A stretch of 64,000 nucleotides of DNA from Trifolium pratense (GCF_020283565.1 NC_060065.1:50146409-50210408), one strand, 5' to 3'; shown: positions 1 to 12,348, counted from the stretch's first letter. The notes: generated from the sequence alone by a model not told the origin. Made by a program: numbers and translations.

Positions 1-1487
1 AATCAATGTGATTCATTCTTAATCCTCGAATGTTCTACGGTGGTTGCTCGTCTCCTATATTGCTCACACATGTAAAATTTCAATGAAATTTCACAATACT
101 AAAAGATATCTTCAGATAGAATTTATACTACTAAAAGATGTCGAAAAAATGAAAGGATTCAGAGGCAATGCAATGCAATGAAATGCAGAAAAAGAAGAGC
201 AGTTAATACAATGTTTCATTACTTAATAGATTTAAGTTTGTCACCTATCAATTTCTCGCACGTCCTACGACTTTCCCGTTTTATTTTTCCGCTACCGTTG
301 TAGAAAAACTTATCTGAAAGCAACGTGTTGGTGCTGGCCTGTGTGGTCCCCGCCTGTGAAGCAAAGTGGACGACTTTCTTTGTCCTTAACACAGCAGAGC
401 AGAATGAACACATGACAGTAACCCGCCGTACTGCGGGTCCCAGACTCTTGTTGAGATCACCGACAGTTTCAAATTTTGTAGCCACATGCACGGTAACTAA
501 TCTTATCCTTGACATACATACATTGCTTCAATAATCATTTTTTATGAAAAAATTAAAATTAATTAATTTGCTACCCTTATACTATCTCATATTTGCTTTT
601 TCATTCAGTTCACATATCTTTCTATTTTTCACTACATGTATCTTTAAACAAAACATAAGATGATGTACACATAATATATAGATTCAAACTCATTCCAAAA
701 TATACAATGAAGTATGAACACAGCCCAGTTGACACAGCTAATTACAATTCACCAGTATGTACTCAAAATAAGTATGCTGCTAGTATGAATAATACATATA
801 TTGCTTTGCTACAAAGGAAAGGAATCTGATACTACTGAACATTCAAAATGAAATTAAAGCCACTATCAGATAGTACTTTCCAATTCCCACTAAACAAAGA
901 GATCACATGAGAAAGACCCAAAAAGAACAAAATCAAAAGGAGAAAGAGAAGGGGGGCCAATAGAATTAGGAACCAGTAAAGGAAAAATATATCACAGTTG
1001 GAGAAAGAATCAATTGCAGAATACACAAGCAAATGGCCAAATTTGGGCAGTTTTTCTATATCATCACTTTTGCCTCATGTTCAGGCAACACCTCATGTTT
1101 TTTTACCCAACACAAGTACTCTTTTGGAGATTCTTACAAAATATGTTTACACACTTCATATGTACAAAAATTCAACAGAAGACAAAACTACCTAAACAAT
1201 CTTCTATTGAGATTACTTAACCAACTGAATAGATACACTTGACTAGAAGAGCACCTGCCTCTCTTTTTAGCTCAAGCAGGTATATTATCAAAACTATCTC
1301 TCTTATTATGATTTCTGATTCATCATTGACGAATTATCCAGTTTCTCCATCAGAGAGTTCCAATTAAGTATATATAGGTTGTGAGCCTTACACTGCTTCT
1401 TCAAACTATATACCCCGTCAAGCTATATGCACAGCAACATCAAGCAAATATCATCGCGCCACAAATATCTTCGCCAACCATTTCCAT
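1..1487. other. AT-rich intergenic stretch, possible distal 3' UTR of the GT14 gene
   Basis: No convincing coding gene is visible. On the minus strand a good splice acceptor (TTCTTGCAG) ends at 1488, and a good donor (GTATG) lies at 2576-2580 just past the stop codon of the glycosyltransferase at 2613. The stretch below 1487 could therefore be a spliced 3' UTR exon of that gene. This is inference from splice signals only. Short ORFs here (for example 219-515) have no recognisable motif. Confidence 0.3.
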
Positions 1488-1830
1488 CTGCAAGAATAGA
1501 ATAAAAGTTAGATGAAAAAGTTATCTCAACTGCAGAATCTGATTAAGAAACTAATGGAAACAAAATCTAGTTTTTTTCTTTTTAGTATCCAAGAATTTAA
1601 GCGCGTTGGTCCCAAAAGCTCACCAAGAACAGGACATGCCTCACACCTCAAAAAGCGCTACCAGAGGTTGTTGCAAATTACCGTTAATGAGGTTTGTAAC
1701 ATCAACATCAGGATTTGTAATGAGGTTTTACAAATTGGACCAACCTTAGTTATAGCATCTAGTGCTTTAACTTTCACCAAAAAGAAGATAAACCGCTTAA
1801 CAGCTAGCACCGTTCATTTGACATTCAGCA

Positions 1831-2182
1831 CACAATTGGCGTTTTTGGTATATCTTTTGGAATGTTAAGCGCGCGTCTATACGCCATTTCCACCGTGAAT
1901 TCGTGAAGCTACAAATCCTAGATTCTAGTAGACGCGTGTCTATTCAACACAATTGGCGTGTTTGGTTTAGCTTTTTGAATGGTAAACGCCCGTCTATACG
2001 CCAATTCCACCGTGAATTTATGAAGCTAACAATCCTAGACTCTAGTAGACGCGTGTCTATTCAACACAATTGGCGTGTTTGGTTTAGCTTTTTGAATGGT
2101 AAACGCCCGTCTATACGCCAATTCCACTGTGAATTTATGAAGCTAACAATCCTAGATTCTAGTAGACGCGTGCCTAACGGCA
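1831..2182. repeat. Tandem minisatellite, three 117-bp units
   Basis: Units start at 1831, 1948 and 2065, exactly 117 bp apart. The last two are nearly identical and the first is diverged. Each later unit carries a 9-bp inverted pair (AATTGGCGT ... ACGCCAATT) about 50 bp apart, so each could form a hairpin. Because 117 is divisible by three, an ORF stays open across the array (1903-2262) and reads as 39-residue repeats; I regard this as a by-product rather than a gene. Confidence 0.9.
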
Positions 2183-2612
2183 ATTCTGTCGTGGAAACAA
2201 ACAATCTAAATGTACATCCTAAACCATTTTCCCGGCACAAAACACGAACACCGCAAATATAAACAGCAACAAAACCCATACCTAAGTAAGCATAAAATGC
2301 ACTTTACACACACACCCCACACCATAATAAGCAACTACATGTCCCTCCACAATCCTAAACCTCAAATGTCAAAATCTCAAATTGGCTTTAATTCCAACTA
2401 GCAAAAAGTAACTAAATGACCAAAACCCTAAAAATATCAAGGAATATTTTCAACACAAATACAACACAAGCATCGAATTCAGAACCACGTCAAATAAAGT
2501 TGTAAGCTTTCCCTACGACTACTTGCATCCAATAACAGCAAAAATCACTGAAAAATCTAACAAATTAATTAACAACATACCATTTCAAGATCTTGAAATT
2601 CCCCCAAATTAT

Positions 2613-3695
2613 TCAGTCCTTGAAAATGACTGATTTAGCTAAGTTCATCAAAGGTTCCAAACAATCAGGAACAAATTTCCTGGCAAACAAATAAGACTCG
2701 GAATGATTGGATTTCCTCAACCGGAGAATCAACTCGGACGAAACTTCCTCCGGTCGATAAGTATGAGGATGACCATTAACAGTTCCAGTCCAATTAACAT
2801 TGGTAAGAGTATAGCTAGTAACACCATCAGGATCATTCATTGACAACAACGTCGAAAAATAATGTTCCTCGGGGTAACACTCATCATCATAATAACAAGG
2901 AACCTTGAATTTCCTCCATAACGTTCTATCTTTAACAACAACCAAAGCATGTTTTCTTGTTAGGGTAAAAAACTGCGATCCAACTCGAAATTTCTCAAAC
3001 GGAACTTCCGGCATCATCGCATAACGTCCTCTAGCGATATAACGTTTCCATAGTTTGGGACCATTGGAAATAATTTCAACAAACGATTTATATTTTAACC
3101 GAACACCGAATTTCGTGGATTCGGTGTCGGTTAAATCGAACGTCGGAGAAAGAAAAAGTGATCGGTAAATGTAATTAAAAGAGTGAAGAGGTATACAGTA
3201 TTGTGAAAGAACGATGAAATAAGCGTTGGAAGGATCGTCGAGGATGGCGGTAGCGAGTAAACGGCGCGTGGCGGAGATGAGAGTTGGGGAAGCACGGTAG
3301 GTGTTTTTGGAGGAAATGAATTTAAACAGAGGGTTGTTAACGCGCGTTATGTTGGCGCGTGGGTCTGAATGAACGTAAATGTTAAAGAGTTTTTTAGGTG
3401 TTGTTTGGAAGAAGAGATTCCAGAGAGGGGTAAAATGGAGATCTGTGTTAGTTAGGAAAAGAAAAGCGATTTTGAGGTTAGGGTTTTTGGAAGAGAGGTG
3501 AAAGAATTTGGAGGGGTGTGAAATGGAATTAGGGGGTGATGATGCGGTGTTGAAAAGGTTGATGTCATCGAGTTCATCGGAAGGTGAGATTGGGATAGGG
3601 TTAGGGTGTGGTGGGAGGATGCGAGGAGCGAGAAAGAAAATGATTGGGATAGAGAGGAGGAGAGAGAAAGTGAGAATAAATGGGGTTGAGAACAT
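2613..3695 (-). CDS. Core-2/I-branching beta-1,6-N-acetylglucosaminyltransferase family protein (GT14, DUF266/BC10-like)
   Basis: Single-exon gene of 360 residues. The family comprises type II Golgi membrane glycosyltransferases; plant members such as rice BC10 affect cell-wall and arabinogalactan glycosylation, but the exact acceptor here is unknown. Visible: a short N-terminus, one hydrophobic signal-anchor near residues 4-24, a proline-rich stem, then the Branch domain with conserved blocks KIAFLFLT, YVHSDP, SATRRLLATAI, FIVLSQYCIPLHSF, VGSQFFTLTRKHA, CYYDDECYPEEHYF and NVNWTG. Length suits the plant DUF266 family. I chose the ATG at 3695; the reading frame stays open eight codons upstream but only to a TTG. 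A donor-like GTATG follows the stop by about 30 bp, so the 3' UTR may be spliced. The 5' flank (3720-3960) is GA-rich with a short GAGATT repeat. No frame damage is visible. The family call is firm; the substrate is not. Confidence 0.9.
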   Translation of the reverse strand: MFSTPFILTFSLLLSIPIIFFLAPRILPPHPNPIPISPSDELDDINLFNTASSPPNSISHPSKFFHLSSKNPNLKIAFLFLTNTDLHFTPLWNLFFQTTPKKLFNIYVHSDPRANITRVNNPLFKFISSKNTYRASPTLISATRRLLATAILDDPSNAYFIVLSQYCIPLHSFNYIYRSLFLSPTFDLTDTESTKFGVRLKYKSFVEIISNGPKLWKRYIARGRYAMMPEVPFEKFRVGSQFFTLTRKHALVVVKDRTLWRKFKVPCYYDDECYPEEHYFSTLLSMNDPDGVTSYTLTNVNWTGTVNGHPHTYRPEEVSSELILRLRKSNHSESYLFARKFVPDCLEPLMNLAKSVIFKD

Positions 3696-3719
3696 TGAAT
3701 TTTTTAGATGTGTTTTCAA

Positions 3720-6700
3720 TGAGTAGTGTATGAGTCTTGAAAAATCAGAATATGAAGAACAATGAGAATGGTTGTTATTGGTATGGTCTGGAATTTTGAA
3801 TGATTCTTGAGTTTTGGTTTTGTTTTTGGTTTGGGGTTTAGACAGTGAGAAAGAAATGAGATTGTTGTGTTGTGATGGAGTGAGAAAATGATTATGGAAG
3901 TGAATGATTGAGATTGAGATTGAGATTGGGGGTTTTTGTTGATGATGTTAAGGTTATGTTAGGTTTGAGGTTGATGAAGGTAACTAATAACTATAACTAC
4001 TATGTTGTTGTTACCGCACCGTCAAGGTTTCTTTTTTTTTGTTTATTGAGTTTTTTTTGTTTTGTTTTAGTTTTTGATTGAATCTAACTAATTTTTATTT
4101 TTTATTGTAAAATGGTTTTTGAAAACTAACTGCTTGTTTTTCTTTTACGTTAAATTGAAAATAACTAACTACTACTTTGAGTACTTTTTTTGGTGGTGTG
4201 TGTAACTACTTGAGTACCTAAAAAGGAAAAGAAAACAGGTAAAAACGGAATTATCATTGAATTTTTATTTTTATTTCATCACATGTTTAATCTGGCTCAG
4301 GATCAGTTCTGACATCAAGTGGTTTCAGTCCCTATCGATCGTGGTCCTCCCTGTCATGATAATTGTGTTTGGTAACGCGATGGTATTTTCTTAATATAAA
4401 CATGAAATTAAGTTTAAATTAAGAGATTAATTATTAACGGTTTTTTTTAATGGGTGAATTCTTTTGGTACACATATTCACATAATATGTGTATCAGAGTA
4501 TTCACATTTTTAATTATGTATGTAGGATAGGATCATCAAAAGAGGTGTATCCAATGTTTAAGGAATTAGATTTGCCATTGTAACTGTGTGACGCAGTTAC
4601 AGCTCTCAGTCATTCGATTTAAATCAACTACTAAGATTGTTTTAATGTAGGAGTATAATTTAACTGAGTGATCAAGACCGTCTGATTTTAAATTAACAAC
4701 TTATTTTCATTACTGCGTGAAAAGTAAAGTGCAAGTAATCATGATCCAATGTTCAATCATGTCGAGTATGTATATTTTAGACTAAATATATTTAGGGGAT
4801 TTAACTCTTAAATTTTTGAGTAATAATTAAGGTTTTTAAATTTTTAGGTAATAAGGTTTTTACACTTCTAACGTATTGCACCATTACTCTTTCAGTCAAC
4901 TCTCATAACACTCTTTTATCCCCTTAAAATTACTTTTTTGCCCTTACAAGAAAATTTTGAAACATATTTTTCAAATTATTCATAGTTTAGATATTATTTT
5001 TAAAGGAAAAAAAATGGAAAATATGTTCCAAACTTTTTCGCAAGGGGAAAAAAATTATTGAATTGAATTATGGGTGTGGGGGGAGAGAATCCTTCACGAT
5101 TGAATTGTTGTAAAATCAACCCAAAAGATTTTTTTCATTAAGCCCAGACATTTTTTTAATGAGCCCAAAACATTTTTTCTACACCTCCCTAACGTATTTT
5201 TGAAAATTAAAACCGTTAAATAATTTTAATAAATAAATAATTAAAAGAGAAGTAGTGCTCAAAAAACAACACCGGGCGGGGGGTCCATAGCGGAGCTCCG
5301 ACGCACTGCAGAACTCCGATTGTCGGTGGTGGCATATAGTTTATATCAATATTACTTTACCATCAGTCTATCCTAAAATACTAGTTTTATGATAAATGTA
5401 TATAGAAAATTGGTAACTTTAGAAATAGAAAATATTGCAACTAGACTAGACTGAAGTATGACTAGCAAGAAGGAAAAATAACTAAATAGTGGCATTCATA
5501 CTCACACAGTCATACACCTACCAAATCTATCCTAAAGTCTCAATGAAATAGAAGAAAAATGTTTAAGGCAACAGTTCCAGTTGATAATTCTTAATATGCA
5601 ATAGAATATTTCAGACCAATTTAAATAAAGTAAGCCAAAATTAATGTAGAAAATTACCAGAAATCCTCAAAATGTTGTTTGAAAATTACCAAAAATCCTC
5701 ATAATTTAATGGTACGTGCAGCATCGTGTACTTTTTGTGAGGTACGTAGAAGAAGAATCATGTGTATCAAATTTGTATGGCCATTGTCATCAAAATTTGC
5801 ATAATACGTCTCAATCTATAGCATAAACCTGGCACAACACAAGAGAAGAATGAGATTGAACATTGACAATCAGTTTTATATTTTGTTTTATTAAACTGAA
5901 TATTGAGTGGCATTTTTGGAAAATTTAATTATATAAGTGTATGTACATGTTTGTGAATCTCTTATCTCTGCTAGTCATATATATGGATACCACTCAATGT
6001 CAATCACTAACGTATCATAACTAGTTCACCTAAACTTAACACAACTATTAGGAACATCATATTTTATATACAAGAGTCGAGGTTTTAATCTCAGACATAC
6101 TATTTATTTACTTTAATAGTATAAGTTACTAGGCTAATTGACAAACAAATGTAAGAAACAAGTGTAATCTTTCAAGCACACCTCAAAACTCTGCCACATA
6201 CACACAACAACTCAAATCCTTAAAAAATAACAAACTCACTCTTCATTTGCTGAGTTGCGTACTAGGTCGCTCTCTTTAAGACGTTTCGCGATACTGCTCA
6301 AATTGTGCAAAGCATGCAATCAATCGCGCCGTCCCTAGGATGAAACAGCCCAATTTCAACTGTACGGATTGATTACTGCACTGTAACGATCGAAGAAGGA
6401 ACATCTTAAATTATACTACAACAATACAATTCGAAAATTGATACTACAATATCAATTCAACTGATACAACAATATTAGTTTTCAAACCAATGAAACACAA
6501 GGAAAAGAGAAATTTTTGGGTGAAGAAAATAGCAAGGAAAATAAAGAATATATTGTTTTTTTTGTGTTCTACAAACTGACAAATTGGATGGTATGTTCTT
6601 GTTCTACTAATTGATTGATTGATAAAGCAAGACGTGATTGTATAGTTAGCACACAAGCAAAACTAAACTTGCCGAAAAGTAACGTAAGGAACATATGCAT

Positions 6701-6880
6701 TATGTGAGAATTAAGTAGGGGGACATGCATTGTGTGTGAATTAATTGGAAAATCCGTTTACAAACGGAAAGGAATCAAGGTGCAGCAGCTGGGGATGAGT
6801 AAGCGCTTAATGACTCATTTGACCAGCTTAATTAACTAAAAACTTGATTATCAAAAAAAAAAAAAAAAACTTAAGTTAAT
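3720..6880. other. Intergenic AT-rich DNA without a recognisable gene
   Basis: About 3.1 kb upstream of the GT14 gene. No ORF with a recognisable domain on either strand. A GATTGA/GAGATT microsatellite is near 3900-3930. A less AT-rich patch at 6240-6420 looks repeat-derived (possible solo LTR fragment) but I could find no paired end or TSD. Confidence 0.4.
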
Positions 6881-6890
6881 TTCAAGCCAC

Positions 6891-6967
6891 AAGGTTTGAT
6901 ATAGTGGTGAGGGGTTTAGATAGTAAGTTATATGTCATGAGTTCGATTTTCAGCTCAATATAAACCA
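6891..6967 (+). mobile_element. SINE-like tRNA-derived fragment
   Basis: Contains RNA polymerase III box-like motifs: an A-box-like stretch near 6898-6908 (TGATATAGTGG) and a B-box-like GTTCGATTTTC near 6940-6950, followed by an A-rich end. It closely resembles the better-bounded SINE at 12349-12443. No clean TSD found, so the ends are approximate. Confidence 0.55.
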
Positions 6968-7022
6968 AAAAAATAACACATCGACATAGTGTGCAGAGTT
7001 TCCTGTTTACAAACTTGGGTAC

Positions 7023-8259
7023 TGATGAATCTTCATCAGTCGCTATTTTTAGAGTATTTTTAATTAAGTTTTTAATATAATTTTATTAGTTTAGTGTTTA
7101 CTTTAAAGTCATTTTAAATAAATTGCGGTTTTTGATTTATTGAGTCAATTAGACGTTTTTCTCTATTAAAATAATATTTTGTGTAGTTTTTATTTTCTTG
7201 TTTCAACTAAACAGATTTTATGCTTGAGAACAAATATTATTAATAGGTGTTTTAGTGTAATGTGCTGGTGTAAATAGAAAACAAACCAAAGCTGCCTAAT
7301 GAAAGAAGAAAACGTGGGCCTAATGTCTTGCCCCAAATCCAAGAAGAAAGAGATGGAGCTTGGCACATGTACCAGGAGCTGCTGCGGACAGAGATTACAC
7401 ACGCACTACAGGACAAGAAAGAGAGGAACTGTTCATCGACGGAAGGAGGAGAAAAGAAACAAAAGCTGCGCTACAGTGCAAGGAATGGAGAATTGAAGAT
7501 AGTGGCTGCAACATGTGACACGTGTTGGCTATTGGAAATTCATGGTTCTAGTTTCTTCTTTTCCTTTGTTGATTTTGATTAGTATGAGTAACTAAATTTT
7601 TATGATTGGTCCTTCGGGGATTCTGATTATTATTTCTCTTGAACTATGTGATTATCATATGTTATGATCAATGAATTACAAAGTTAGTTTCTTCAATTAT
7701 TCCTTGCGCTTAATGCTTTACATGACTTGATCAATTGTGTGATGATTCCAATTATTTGTTTTACTATGACGATAGGAATGAATGATCGATCTAGGAATGA
7801 TTGATCAATTAACTTTCACTTAAGACATTTTGGATTGTTAATTGAGATTAAAAGATTAAAGGTTGTAAACCTCAATTGATCATAGATTACCTAAGACATT
7901 AGGAATCGATGATCAAGGGAGAGGATTGTGTTACCAAGACATTGGACATAATCATTTGAGATTTAATCTAATCATGAAACTAAATTGAGTAAATTTGTAA
8001 TCATACATGAAATTACCAAGAGAAGTAGTAATTAGATGAACCAAAAGGATCAATCGTTTTTCTTTCATTCAATTTGAATCACAAGTTATTTCTAAGTTTA
8101 TGATAAAAATCCAAACCAAGTTAAACTCCCCCATTTGCATTTTAATTATTAATCCTAAATTAATTTAATTGTTTTGTCGACATTGAAACAATCCCTGTGG
8201 ATACGAACTTTGATTTTATTACTTGACGACTATTTAGTACACTTGCTAAATCTCTATCA
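7023..8259 (+). repeat. Left LTR of the non-autonomous element
   Basis: 1237 bp, TG...CA ends, matching 10657-11893 except for four substitutions. Short ORFs inside it occur identically in both LTRs and are not treated as genes. Confidence 0.95.
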
Positions 8260-8265
8260 AGTTTT

Positions 8266-8284
8266 TGGCGCCATTGCCGGGGAT
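8266..8284 (+). promoter_or_regulatory. Primer binding site, tRNA-Asp type
   Basis: TGGCGCCATTGCCGGGGAT lies seven bases after the LTR. It complements the 3' end of plant tRNA-Asp (which ends CCCCGGCAACGGCGCCA) with one mismatch. Athila-group Gypsy elements commonly use this primer. Confidence 0.85.
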
Positions 8285-8440
8285 TGTTGATTAATTTTGA
8301 CAAGACAATTTATTTTACTTAGGATTTTTTTTTTATTTTTTTTTCCTTTCTATTATTTTCTTTTTTGTATATATAAATTTTCTCTTTATGTCTTCTTTAG
8401 TTTATTTTGCTACTAAAAATTATCTCTAAGTTTTGTAGCA

Positions 8441-9079
8441 ATGAAATGGATTGATAATAGATTGGTTGATTCCAAAGAAATAAATATCATTTGTTATCAA
8501 CTATGTTTACTATCTTATGCACAAGAGAGATTGGATGCACAAATTTCGAGATTGAAGGCGAGAAGTGATTTTTGTGGAGCGAATCATAACAATGACTATT
8601 TTGAGGAGTATTGTTTGAATGAAAAAGAGCGCGAACTGATCAACATTGATTACAACTTTCAACTCAAAAAGATTTTGAATGAATTTTTGAGGTCAAATCA
8701 AGGTTCATTTGATGGATTTGAAGTTGAATGTGGTAATCTTGTTGAAAAGGCAAATGAGTGTGAGAAGTTGGTTGAGATGGAGATGAAACATCATGCTATT
8801 GGAGAAGAAGAAAAATTGAAAAACAAGAAGAATGAAATGAGAAGAGTAAATCATGTTGATCTCTATGTAACGTTTGAGTCTCAACCAATGGAGTCTAAAG
8901 AGAAAAATCTCTTGCAAAAGAAATTTCATTCTTCTCCAAGGTGGGAGAGTCCTTGTTCCAAAAGCTTAGTTGTTGGAAGATGGGAACATTTGCTTCTCTA
9001 TGCTAAGTTCATGGAATTCTTAACCAACAAGAGGAAGAAGAAGGATGATGTGTTCTTGCTATCATTTATGCCACCCTAA
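8441..9079 (+). CDS. Hypothetical ORF of the non-autonomous LTR element
   Basis: 212 codons, the only sizeable ORF in the element interior. Charged, lysine- and glutamate-rich and largely helical in character, with a likely coiled-coil stretch in the middle; no zinc knuckle, protease or polymerase motif. It may be a reduced gag-like remnant or an unrelated passenger. It lies about 180 bp downstream of the primer site, the usual place for gag. Function not recognised. Confidence 0.5.
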   Translation: MKWIDNRLVDSKEINIICYQLCLLSYAQERLDAQISRLKARSDFCGANHNNDYFEEYCLNEKERELINIDYNFQLKKILNEFLRSNQGSFDGFEVECGNLVEKANECEKLVEMEMKHHAIGEEEKLKNKKNEMRRVNHVDLYVTFESQPMESKEKNLLQKKFHSSPRWESPCSKSLVVGRWEHLLLYAKFMEFLTNKRKKKDDVFLLSFMPP

Positions 9080-9099
9080 CAGTGGTTAAGGCGTCAAGC

Positions 9100-9150
9100 T
9101 AATGACGTTAAAGAAGCGCTTCTTGGGAGGCAACCCATGATAGGTAACTC
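9100..9150 (+). other. Conserved Gypsy-type motif after the ORF, with 14-bp palindrome
   Basis: About 20 bp past the stop codon lies GACGTTAAAGAAGCGCTTCT followed by TGGGAGGCAACCC. AAGAAGCGCTTCTT (9111-9124) is a perfect palindrome. From memory, very similar sequence recurs in many plant Gypsy-derived LTR elements; its role is unknown to me and could be an RNA structure used in packaging or translation. Confidence 0.5.
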
Positions 9151-10639
9151 GGTCTTTAATTTTCTTTTAATTTCTGCATTTTATTAAGTAATAAAAACCA
9201 TTGCTGAATGAATTTGTCACTACTCTATCCTTATCTGTTTGAGTTAATATTTTATGTGTGACTTGATTTTGAGCATTTAACTAGAATGTGCTTGTTAGTG
9301 TGTTCTCCATCTAAGTAGTAACTGTCAACTTACATTATTGATTGCTCTTTGGTTATATTAGTTTGCTGATGATTTTTGAGGAAATGATTTATGTTTGTTT
9401 AGCATGATTCCTAATGGCTCTAATTCTTCTCTGTTATCCTAACTGTGAGGTCTTGAGCCTAAACACTTGAATTTCTTTCTTGACTATGTGAGTTCCACGT
9501 CTCTCCTATTCTCTAGAACTTGCTTGAATTCTCTTGATTGATTGATTGCGATGAATAATGCACCGAGGCATGTTTTTGTGAGCTTGAGCCTTTGTAGCCT
9601 ACCCTTGAATATTATTATCCCTTGCTAGCCCCTTTGAGCCTTATTGAAAGAAAAATGTTTTGATCTTACTTCTTTTTGAAAATCACATAATTTTTATATC
9701 ACAAAGAAATAAAAAAAAATGATTTTCTTGAAGTTGATCACCTAACTTGTGATTTGAGCACAATGCTCATCATTAAGTTTGGGGTTGCTCTTGGGATTTG
9801 CAACCTATTAGTTTGGGGTGGGGTACTAGAGAACTAAAAGAAAAATATTTTGAAAAAGTTTGTGAAAAAAAATATGAAGAGAATAGAAATATTTTGAAAA
9901 AGTTTGTAAAAAAAAATATGAAGAGAATGTCCCTCATGAAAAGAAAGGAAATGGTGAAAGAAATGAAAAATAAATAAAGAGAATGCAAAATGCATAACAC
10001 CATGTTTGGAAAAAAAAATGAATAAAAAAAAATTTGTCGAGGAACTTCTTTGAGAAAAAAAAAATGTGAGCATGGAATGAGTTCACACATTGTGAATTCA
10101 TTTGCATGAGGAAAAAAAAAATGTGAAAACTAAGTTCTCTAGTATGAATGTGATGATTTTTGGGAGATCAATTGATTTGTCCACTTTTGTTTGAAATAGG
10201 TGATCTTATAAGTTTCAAGTTTTTCTACCTAGTTTCCCAAAAATATCCACCCTTCAATAAACCTAAGCCACGCTATAACCCGAAAAGTCCTCGAAAGGTG
10301 CATATTCATTGTATGTCGATCGATTTTTAGAGTCCTTGCAAGCCTATGGTAGAAAGGTGTAGATTGTGTTGATTGAGTGTATGTCCCTAAACACTTGAGA
10401 GAATTTTGGTGAGATTATGTGAAAAGAGAATTGAGCTTGATGGATGAATGTTGGATGAATTGTTTTGAATTTCCGATTGGTTGTTAGTAGATGAAAGTGA
10501 CCTTAAGCATGATAATTTTTGTAAAATGACATGTTTTGTTCTTATTGATTACGGAGATAGATTAACATGAATGTTTGGTTTGGTGTTTGAGGTTGAGTTG
10601 CACTCTTTTGAAAGCATTGTTCCTTGAGGACAAGCAACA

Positions 10640-10656
10640 GATTAAGTTTGGGGTTG
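10640..10656 (+). promoter_or_regulatory. Polypurine tract
   Basis: GATTAAGTTTGGGGTTG lies directly before the right LTR, where the plus-strand primer for reverse transcription is expected. Confidence 0.6.
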
Positions 10657-11893
10657 TGATGAATCTTCATCAGTCGCTATTTTTAGAGTATTTTTAATTA
10701 AGTTTTTAATATAATTTTATTAGTTTAGTGTTTACTTTAAAGTCATTTTAAATAAATTGCGGTTTTTGATTTATTGAGTCAATTAGACGTTTTTCTCTAT
10801 TAAAATAATATTTTGTGTAGTTTTTATTTTCTTGTTTCAACTAAACAGATTTTATGCTTGAGAACAAATATTATTAATAGGTGTTTTAGTGTAATGTGCT
10901 GGTGTAAATAGAAAACAAACCAAAGCTGCCTAATGAAAGAAGAAAACGTGGGCCTAATGTCTTGCCCCAAATCCAAGAAGAAAGAGATGGAGCTTGGCAC
11001 ATGTACCAGGAGCTGCTGCGGACACAGATTACACACGCACTACAGGACAAGAAAGAGAGGAACTGTTCATCGACGGAAGGAGGAGAAAAGAAACAAAAGC
11101 TGCGCTACAGTGCAAGGAATGGAGAATTGAAGATAGTGGCTGCAACATGTGACACGTGTTGGCTATTGGAAATTCATGGTTCTAGTTTCTTCTTTTCCTT
11201 TGTTGATTTTGATTAGTATGAGTAACTAAATTTTTATGATTGGTCCTTCGGGGATTCTGATTATTATTTCTCTTGAACTATGTGATTATCATATGTTATG
11301 ATCAATGAATTACAAAGTTAGTTTCTTCAATTATTTCTTGCGCTTAATGCTTTACATGACTTGATCAATTGTGTGATGATTCCAATTATTTGTTTTACTA
11401 TGACGATAGGAATGAATGATCGATCTAGGAATGATTGATCAATTAACTTTCATTTAAGACATTTTGGATTGTTAATTGAGATTAAAAGATTAAAGGTTGT
11501 AAACCTCAATTGATCATAGATTACCTAAGACATTAGGAATCGATGATCAAGGGAGAGGATTGTGTTACCAAGACATTGGACATAATCATTTGAGATTTAA
11601 TCTAATCATGAAACTAAATTGAGTAAATTTGTAATCATACATGAAATTACCAAGAGAAGTAGTAATTAGATGAACCAAAAGGATCAATCGTTTTTCTTTC
11701 ATTCAATTTGAATCACAAGTTATTTCTAAGTTTATGATAAAAATCCAAACCAAGTTAAACTCCCCCCTTTGCATTTTAATTATTAATCCTAAATTAATTT
11801 AATTGTTTTGTCGACATTGAAACAATCCCTGTGGATACGAACTTTGATTTTATTACTTGACGACTATTTAGTACACTTGCTAAATCTCTATCA
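10657..11893 (+). repeat. Right LTR of the non-autonomous element
   Basis: 1237 bp, equal in length to the left LTR; differences are seen near 11023, 11336, 11454 and 11767 only. Confidence 0.95.
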
Positions 11894-12348
11894 GGTACCC
11901 TTTCTTGGGGCACACCCCTATTAGTCACTTAGAGTGTTCTATCAATTCCAAGTCCTACAAGGCCCATGTATTCATCCCATTTTATTTCCCCTCAGATTAT
12001 CACAATGTTCTAACTTCCACACATTAAATGAATGAACACAACTATATATGTTCATTTTCCAACAAAAGAGAAGTTCATCTTTAAGCGCTATAAAGTTCGT
12101 GTAGCATGCATGTTCCAATCCCAAACGGGGGGTACAAATAGAACCCCGACCTCATGCTCAACCACGTTCAGGTGGATATCAGTGTCCCTACACCCCCCAC
12201 CTCGCTCGGTCTTTTAAAATCGAAAAAAACTGAACTTAAAAAACTCTATCAACTCGGGTTTTTATTCCCATCAAAGTCAAGTTGAGTTTTGACGGGTACC
12301 CGCATATACGAGTTTTATTATCATATCTAATAACATCTTGATAATAGC

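Larger units (their letters stand above)
7018..11898 (+). mobile_element. Young non-autonomous LTR retrotransposon (tRNA-Asp primed, Athila/Tat-like, pol-less)
   Basis: Two 1237-bp LTRs (7023-8259 and 10657-11893) begin TGATGAATC and end CTCTATCA, flanked by a perfect 5-bp TSD GGTAC (7018-7022, 11894-11898). The LTRs differ by only four substitutions by my count, so insertion is recent. A primer site matching tRNA-Asp follows the left LTR and a purine-rich tract precedes the right one. The 2.4 kb interior has one 212-codon ORF and no protease, reverse transcriptase or integrase, so mobility must come from proteins made elsewhere. Lineage is inferred from the primer site and the conserved motif after the ORF. 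Confidence 0.93.

Noticed and set aside
219..515. 98-codon minus-strand ORF
   Set aside because: No recognisable motif, no splice context and an opposing ORF in the same place; not supported as a gene.
1903..2262. 119-codon ORF with 39-residue repeats
   Set aside because: Open only because the minisatellite unit is divisible by three; no family match.
3696..3719. Upstream extension of the GT14 ORF
   Set aside because: The first codon of the extension is TTG, not ATG; the in-frame ATG at 3695 gives a normal signal-anchor.
7190..7582. Small ORFs in the left LTR (repeated at 10824-11216)
   Set aside because: Identical in both LTRs and without domains; conserved only because the LTRs are young.
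9773..10090. Phe/Ser-rich minus-strand ORFs
   Set aside because: Translation of an A-rich low-complexity stretch with a local 40-bp duplication.
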